Below, in pieces: positions 5,931-10,193 of a stretch of 10,193 bases of DNA. The notes under the pieces were generated by a model that had not been told where the DNA came from, ran no database searches, and saw nothing but the letters and a program-made list of their open reading frames with translations. The position numbers and the translations under genes are program-made. Every line of letters begins with the position of its first letter. Position 1 is the stretch's first letter. Source of the stretch: Deltaproteobacteria bacterium (lineage in GTDB: Bacteria; Desulfobacterota; DSM-4660; Desulfatiglandales; HGW-15); contig JAIPEI010000095.1 of assembly GCA_021737245.1 (NCBI GenBank), forward strand, positions 1-10,193, written 5' to 3'.

Positions 5931-8900
5931 GTGCGGAAAACCCCGGTCAAGACGGATACGGTCGAGACCCTCGGCAAGAAGACCTGGTGGCGGGAGGACC
6001 CGTTCGGGTTCATACGGCCGGAGTCCTTCGACGCTTACGGGATCGATCCGGCCGATGTTCCGCCGGGGACATTCGCCGCCCACCGGCATCCTTCGCAGAT
6101 CGAGAGCCGTTTCGGCGGCAACGCTTACGGTGTCGGCCTGTTCGAGCTGAGTGATCGGTTGAGCTCCGAGGATTTCGTGCTTCTTCAGTCTTTCACCGAG
6201 GACGACCCCGACTTCATTCGACGCCATCACCGGGAGCTCAACCGGATCTACAAGAGCCTCGGCCTCCTGATTCGTTTCACCAGCCGGGGGAAGCTTTTCT
6301 ACCTGGTACCCGCCAGCCTGGTCTCCAGCACCATCAGCAACATTCGATACAAGGCCGAGGAAATCAGCAAGGTCATCGATTTTCATCGGCGGAAGTTCCT
6401 CAAGGAGAGCCACCGGATCGGGTTGATCACCCACGCCGATGACCTTCTGATCAACAACCTCTCCCTGCGGTTCAAGGAGCACCGTTTCGTCGTTCTCGAC
6501 TCCCTGGAAAAGCTGCGCACGCACAGGGAGCCCCTGGACCTGGTCATCCTCACACGGGATATTTACGAGCTCCTGGTGATGGAACGTTTCCTGGGCCAGG
6601 GAAGCGGGACGCCCTCCAAGGCCGGTATGGACCGCTATGCTCGATATCTTCTCGGCAAAATCTACCGGGTATTGAAACAGGACGGCGAGATCTACCTCAT
6701 CGCGAACCATTACATCCAGAAAACAAATCAGTCCATCAAGGTCACGTTCAAGACGAACGAGGAGAAAAAACGGTTTCTGCTGTTCACCCACATCTTCCGC
6801 ACCCGCCGGAAGTACCAGATCTCGGACCGATCGGAGCGAATTCATGTCTTCGATTTCCAGAAGTACCTGCGGGGCGTCTACGTGGAGAAAGAGGTCATCG
6901 ACGATCTGCTCGGCCACAGGCACCTCGAGGAGATGACGGTCGAGGAGGTGGCGTCGCTCCCTTACTTGAACTACCCGCTGGACGCGGACGTGGATCACGA
7001 CCAGGAGAAAACCTGGGGCAGGCTCCTGTCCATCTTTTTCGACGAGATCTCTTTCAAGCCGTTCCTTCCAGCGCCCCTCAAGTCGGAGTGGCGCAGGCGT
7101 TTCTCGGCCGCCGGGTTCACACCCCGTTACAAACTGACCTACCTGGGTCAAAAGAAGCCGCCGGTGACCCGGCTCGAGACCATTCGAGAGGAGATCAACC
7201 AGTCCCGGCTGGCCGGCTGTCCCCTGGAGCTCCTGGCCGACTACCGCGATTCCTTCGAGTATTTGCTAAGAACGCTCGACGTTCTCAACGAGATCAGGAA
7301 CAAGGTCTACTCGGGGCTTCCCGAGGTCTTCATGGCCCGGTTGAGGCAACCTTTCGAGAACAGGCGGAGGCGGTACCCGGGGCTCAACGACGTCCTTCGC
7401 CTCATGTCCAGGACCAAGACGCTGGAACGTATTCGTTCCTACCTGAACCCGGACGGTATCGAAGGCTCCGAGACGCCCATCCTCGAGCACCTCGAGATCC
7501 TGCCCTTTTTCGGCCTGAATGCAGGGGAGCTCCGGGAGATCTACCTGGTCGTTGTGGGACACACGACCATGGGGCGCGTGCTGTCGGGGAAGATGAACGA
7601 AAAGGCGCTGAAGCCGCTCTCCGAACTGGCCCGGCAGGAGGAACAGGGCAAGGCGCTGAATCTCCTGCGCTACTCCCGCCTCATGACCATGGCCGAAACC
7701 GTGGCTTCACGAAGGGCGGAGTTGAAGCCCGAGCATCTGGCCGAGCTGTTCGACCTCTATGGATCCCTCGTCCGCGTGGTTACGAACCGGGATCTGGATT
7801 GGGATCGGCTCCTGGATGAGAAGATCAGCCAGATGGGCGGAATACATAACATGATCATCCGGAAGGTTCTGAAGCTCATGGATCTCGTGGATCACTTCGA
7901 GTTCCTGGACAGCTGGGCCGAGCTGCGGGTCAAGGGCGAGATGGAGATGGAAAGCCTCGCCGACTACGATCCGAAGAAGCTTCAGAAGATCGAGAACATC
8001 CTTCAGCTCATCCGGACGATCGAGGAGTTCGAAGGCCGGTTTCTGAGAGACGATCCGCTGGAGGTTCCCATATTCTATCGAAGGTTCCTGAACGTGGAGT
8101 TTCACGGAACCGGTCACATCTTCGAGATCATGGACAGCCGGCTGGCCTTTATTCTCCTCTGGATCGCCGTCAACGTGTCGCGGGGCGAGGTCATCAACTT
8201 CAATCCGCTTCTGGGCGACACCCCGCCGGGCAGGACGGCGGACCGGGTCAAGAGGGTGGAAGAGGAGGCCGCCGCCATCAACACGGCCTACCTGGATCTC
8301 GACACCCTGGCGAGGTTCAGCGAACACCTGTATCAGAGCGGGACCGGCTTCGTCATCGGCACGGGGTTCCAGCTCCGAGTCGATCCGAGGACCCAATCTC
8401 TGGACATTACCTGTATCGATCTGGACCGCGTGATCGAGCAGCTGGACCACCGTGTGCGCTCCTTTGCGGGAAGCAGCATCGCGGAGATTCCCTCTGAAAT
8501 CCTGGAAGATGTGGACGGTTTGTTCGCCAAGCTGGAGGCCTTCTACCAGAATCACTCCGACCTGCTCAGCTACCAGGAGGAGCATGCGGAGGATTTTCGT
8601 ATTCCCGCCCGGCAGAGGAACTGGTTCGTGAGGGTGAGCGAGGTACGGGAGCGGCTGTGCAATGCACTTCAGACCGTCCTGTTCCGCGTGGAGGACCTCT
8701 ACACGGACGTCAACGCCCTTTATGTGCACGCGCGGTCGCTCTTTCGCTTTTTCCTGCCGGAGCTGGCGGGGCTGGAGAACCTGGACCTTGCAGGGAACGT
8801 CTACCTCAACTCCTCTCCCCTGGATTATGTGTTCCGCAACATCCGCAAGCTGCAGGCCCTGGTCCGCAGGGATCCCCAGGAGTTCCAGGACACCCGGCTG

Positions 8901-10193
8901 CTGCACAAGCTGGCCCAGCGCGAGTTCGGCCCCATGACGGCCGGCACCGTAGGTGTCAGCGACGCCCAGATCAGCGAGCTGGAGACCATCGTGGACAATC
9001 TCCGGGAAAACCCCCCGCTCTTCGACGCGTTGATCAAGTCCTTCGTGTTTCAGGATCTGGGACGCGTTCCCGAGCTTCGCCGGCGGCATGCAGACCGGGT
9101 TCACCCGGTGGATCATGCCGGCTCCGGGGCCCGCTTCCTGGAAGCGGAGAACATCCCGGATCGCTTCGACATGGACGAGAGGTCGAGGTTCTACCTGGTC
9201 ACCCTGGTGCGATACCACGATTTCATGCATCACATCCTTCGAGGCGAGTTCGCCTACCGGGCGCTGAGGGAAGTGATCGCCTTCAACGACAAAGCCTTGT
9301 TCGACGCGTTTTTCCTCAACAGCTTCATCATGCTCTCGTCCCTGCGCGAGGATTTGATCCTGGAGGATCTGGCCGGAGAGCTTTTTCGGGTGCGCACCCT
9401 GTGTCATCGGATCATGGACGGGACGGTCGGGTTCGAAGAGTACACGAAGGAGATGTTCCTGGTGAACGGCAGGCTTCACCGCGCCTTGGAGGCCTACCGG
9501 GAGCAAGGGCTGCCCGAGGGCCTCACGCCGACCGCCTACCTGGATACGTGGCAGGAGGGCGATGAAGGAAGCGGGGAAGACCTTGACGCCGGCCGAAAGA
9601 TCGCGGCTCTGGAGCGGATGTTCCGGCTCCGGGGGATCAAGACCGTCCGGTTCGCGGATCTCGTCAAGCTCATCATGAAGGTCCCCATGCGCTACATCTA
9701 CAAGAAAAGGGGCCTCTCCGGAGTCGGTTATCCCACTTTCGAGCGGGAGCTGTACGAGGCGTTTCGAATCTACCGGACCCTCCAGAACCTGCCCGAGGCA
9801 CTGCGCCATTTCATCCTGGACCGGTTGACCGGAGATCGGGTTCGGCTCTTCGGCTTCGAAAACGTGAGCCGGTACCTGAGCTATCAGAACCAGATCAAGC
9901 TTCTTCTGGCGGCCCTCCTGGGATCGAAGCGGCTCGAAGCCGGCCCGGATGATCCGGTCTCCCTCAGCTTTCTCGAGATCATGCCGAAGATCGGCCGGAG
10001 ATACGAGGCCCTGAACGATTTCCTCAACGGGGTGACGGCCGAAGCCCTCTGGGAAGATCCCCAGCACGTGGACCGTTTTCTTCGCGCCGGCACAGGGCTC
10101 GTCCTCCGGCGGGATGAGGACACCCGCGTGTTCACGGTGGATTTCGTGGACCGCGTGGACATCCGGAAAAAGATCTCCTACATGGCCTCCATC
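5931..10193 (+). CDS. Very large uncharacterised cytoplasmic protein, 3' end outside the window
   Basis: I do not recognise this gene as a whole. From GTG 5931 the frame is open for 1,421 codons to the last base, with no stop, so the protein is C-terminally cut by the window. No signal peptide or convincing membrane helix is seen, which points to the cytoplasm. Residues about 160-285 look like half of a Rossmann methyltransferase: a strand RIGLITH (162-168), LDLVIL around D203, then VLKQDGEIYLI (247-257). A clear glycine-rich SAM loop is missing. The middle is leucine-rich, charged and probably helical. Residues about 1053-1141 hold a weak HD-hydrolase-like pattern (H1062, then H1096-D1097 in RYHDFMHH). 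An acidic, glycine-rich linker (QEGDEGSGEDLDAG, about residues 1208-1221) separates the last visible segment. Codon choice (third-position G/C) supports this frame over the long antisense frame at 7707-10067. The terminator and promoter upstream suggest its own transcription unit. Start 5868 is an alternative. Confidence 0.88.
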   Translation, partial: MRKTPVKTDTVETLGKKTWWREDPFGFIRPESFDAYGIDPADVPPGTFAAHRHPSQIESRFGGNAYGVGLFELSDRLSSEDFVLLQSFTEDDPDFIRRHHRELNRIYKSLGLLIRFTSRGKLFYLVPASLVSSTISNIRYKAEEISKVIDFHRRKFLKESHRIGLITHADDLLINNLSLRFKEHRFVVLDSLEKLRTHREPLDLVILTRDIYELLVMERFLGQGSGTPSKAGMDRYARYLLGKIYRVLKQDGEIYLIANHYIQKTNQSIKVTFKTNEEKKRFLLFTHIFRTRRKYQISDRSERIHVFDFQKYLRGVYVEKEVIDDLLGHRHLEEMTVEEVASLPYLNYPLDADVDHDQEKTWGRLLSIFFDEISFKPFLPAPLKSEWRRRFSAAGFTPRYKLTYLGQKKPPVTRLETIREEINQSRLAGCPLELLADYRDSFEYLLRTLDVLNEIRNKVYSGLPEVFMARLRQPFENRRRRYPGLNDVLRLMSRTKTLERIRSYLNPDGIEGSETPILEHLEILPFFGLNAGELREIYLVVVGHTTMGRVLSGKMNEKALKPLSELARQEEQGKALNLLRYSRLMTMAETVASRRAELKPEHLAELFDLYGSLVRVVTNRDLDWDRLLDEKISQMGGIHNMIIRKVLKLMDLVDHFEFLDSWAELRVKGEMEMESLADYDPKKLQKIENILQLIRTIEEFEGRFLRDDPLEVPIFYRRFLNVEFHGTGHIFEIMDSRLAFILLWIAVNVSRGEVINFNPLLGDTPPGRTADRVKRVEEEAAAINTAYLDLDTLARFSEHLYQSGTGFVIGTGFQLRVDPRTQSLDITCIDLDRVIEQLDHRVRSFAGSSIAEIPSEILEDVDGLFAKLEAFYQNHSDLLSYQEEHAEDFRIPARQRNWFVRVSEVRERLCNALQTVLFRVEDLYTDVNALYVHARSLFRFFLPELAGLENLDLAGNVYLNSSPLDYVFRNIRKLQALVRRDPQEFQDTRLLHKLAQREFGPMTAGTVGVSDAQISELETIVDNLRENPPLFDALIKSFVFQDLGRVPELRRRHADRVHPVDHAGSGARFLEAENIPDRFDMDERSRFYLVTLVRYHDFMHHILRGEFAYRALREVIAFNDKALFDAFFLNSFIMLSSLREDLILEDLAGELFRVRTLCHRIMDGTVGFEEYTKEMFLVNGRLHRALEAYREQGLPEGLTPTAYLDTWQEGDEGSGEDLDAGRKIAALERMFRLRGIKTVRFADLVKLIMKVPMRYIYKKRGLSGVGYPTFERELYEAFRIYRTLQNLPEALRHFILDRLTGDRVRLFGFENVSRYLSYQNQIKLLLAALLGSKRLEAGPDDPVSLSFLEIMPKIGRRYEALNDFLNGVTAEALWEDPQHVDRFLRAGTGLVLRRDEDTRVFTVDFVDRVDIRKKISYMASI

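Noticed and set aside
5832..7151. Minus-strand open frame of 439 codons
   Set aside because: It lies opposite the start region of the giant + strand gene, has no domain that I recognise, and would require a promoter reading toward the ligase terminator, for which I see no evidence.
7707..10067. Long open frame on the minus strand (786 codons)
   Set aside because: It is antisense to the giant + strand gene. Its composition again looks like reversed coding sequence. The + frame extends much further (5931 to the window end) and has a promoter and ribosome binding site.

Overview
The window is about 10.2 kb of GC-rich bacterial DNA in which every gene I can support lies on the + strand. The strong G/C bias at third codon positions, together with a TRAP transporter beside an acyl-CoA ligase, resembles anaerobic carboxylate-degrading deltaproteobacteria (Desulfobacterota). 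That placement is an inference from style and gene content; no marker gene here fixes the taxon.

Layout: (1) 122-676, a free-standing receiver-domain response regulator with a short C-terminal tail and no recognisable output domain. (2) 677-996, a 320-base intergenic region with two adjacent inverted repeats, a helical-turn-spaced direct repeat, and a sigma70-like promoter whose -35 box sits inside an inverted repeat. (3) 997-3986, a complete three-gene TRAP transporter: periplasmic binding protein (DctP type), small membrane subunit (DctQ type) and large membrane subunit (DctM type). A strong hairpin with a T tract lies between the binding-protein gene and the membrane genes. (4) 4077-5657, an AMP-forming acyl-CoA ligase with all core motifs. 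(5) 5698-5730, an intrinsic terminator closing this cluster. (6) about 5788-5816, an extended -10 promoter, followed from 5931 (or 5868) by a very long reading frame that stays open to the last base of the window (at least 1,421 codons) and that I cannot assign to a known family.

The simplest joint reading is uptake plus activation. The TRAP system imports an organic acid using the sodium or proton gradient, and the ligase traps it in the cytoplasm as a CoA thioester. The substrate cannot be read from the sequence. The response regulator could control the cluster, but it has no DNA-binding domain and no kinase partner here, so this is only a possibility from proximity.

The least explained part is the giant 3' gene. 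It forms its own transcription unit. Its N-terminal third contains a stretch resembling the second half of a Rossmann-type methyltransferase without a convincing SAM-binding glycine loop. Further on there is a weak His...His-Asp pattern. Its real C-terminus is outside the window.
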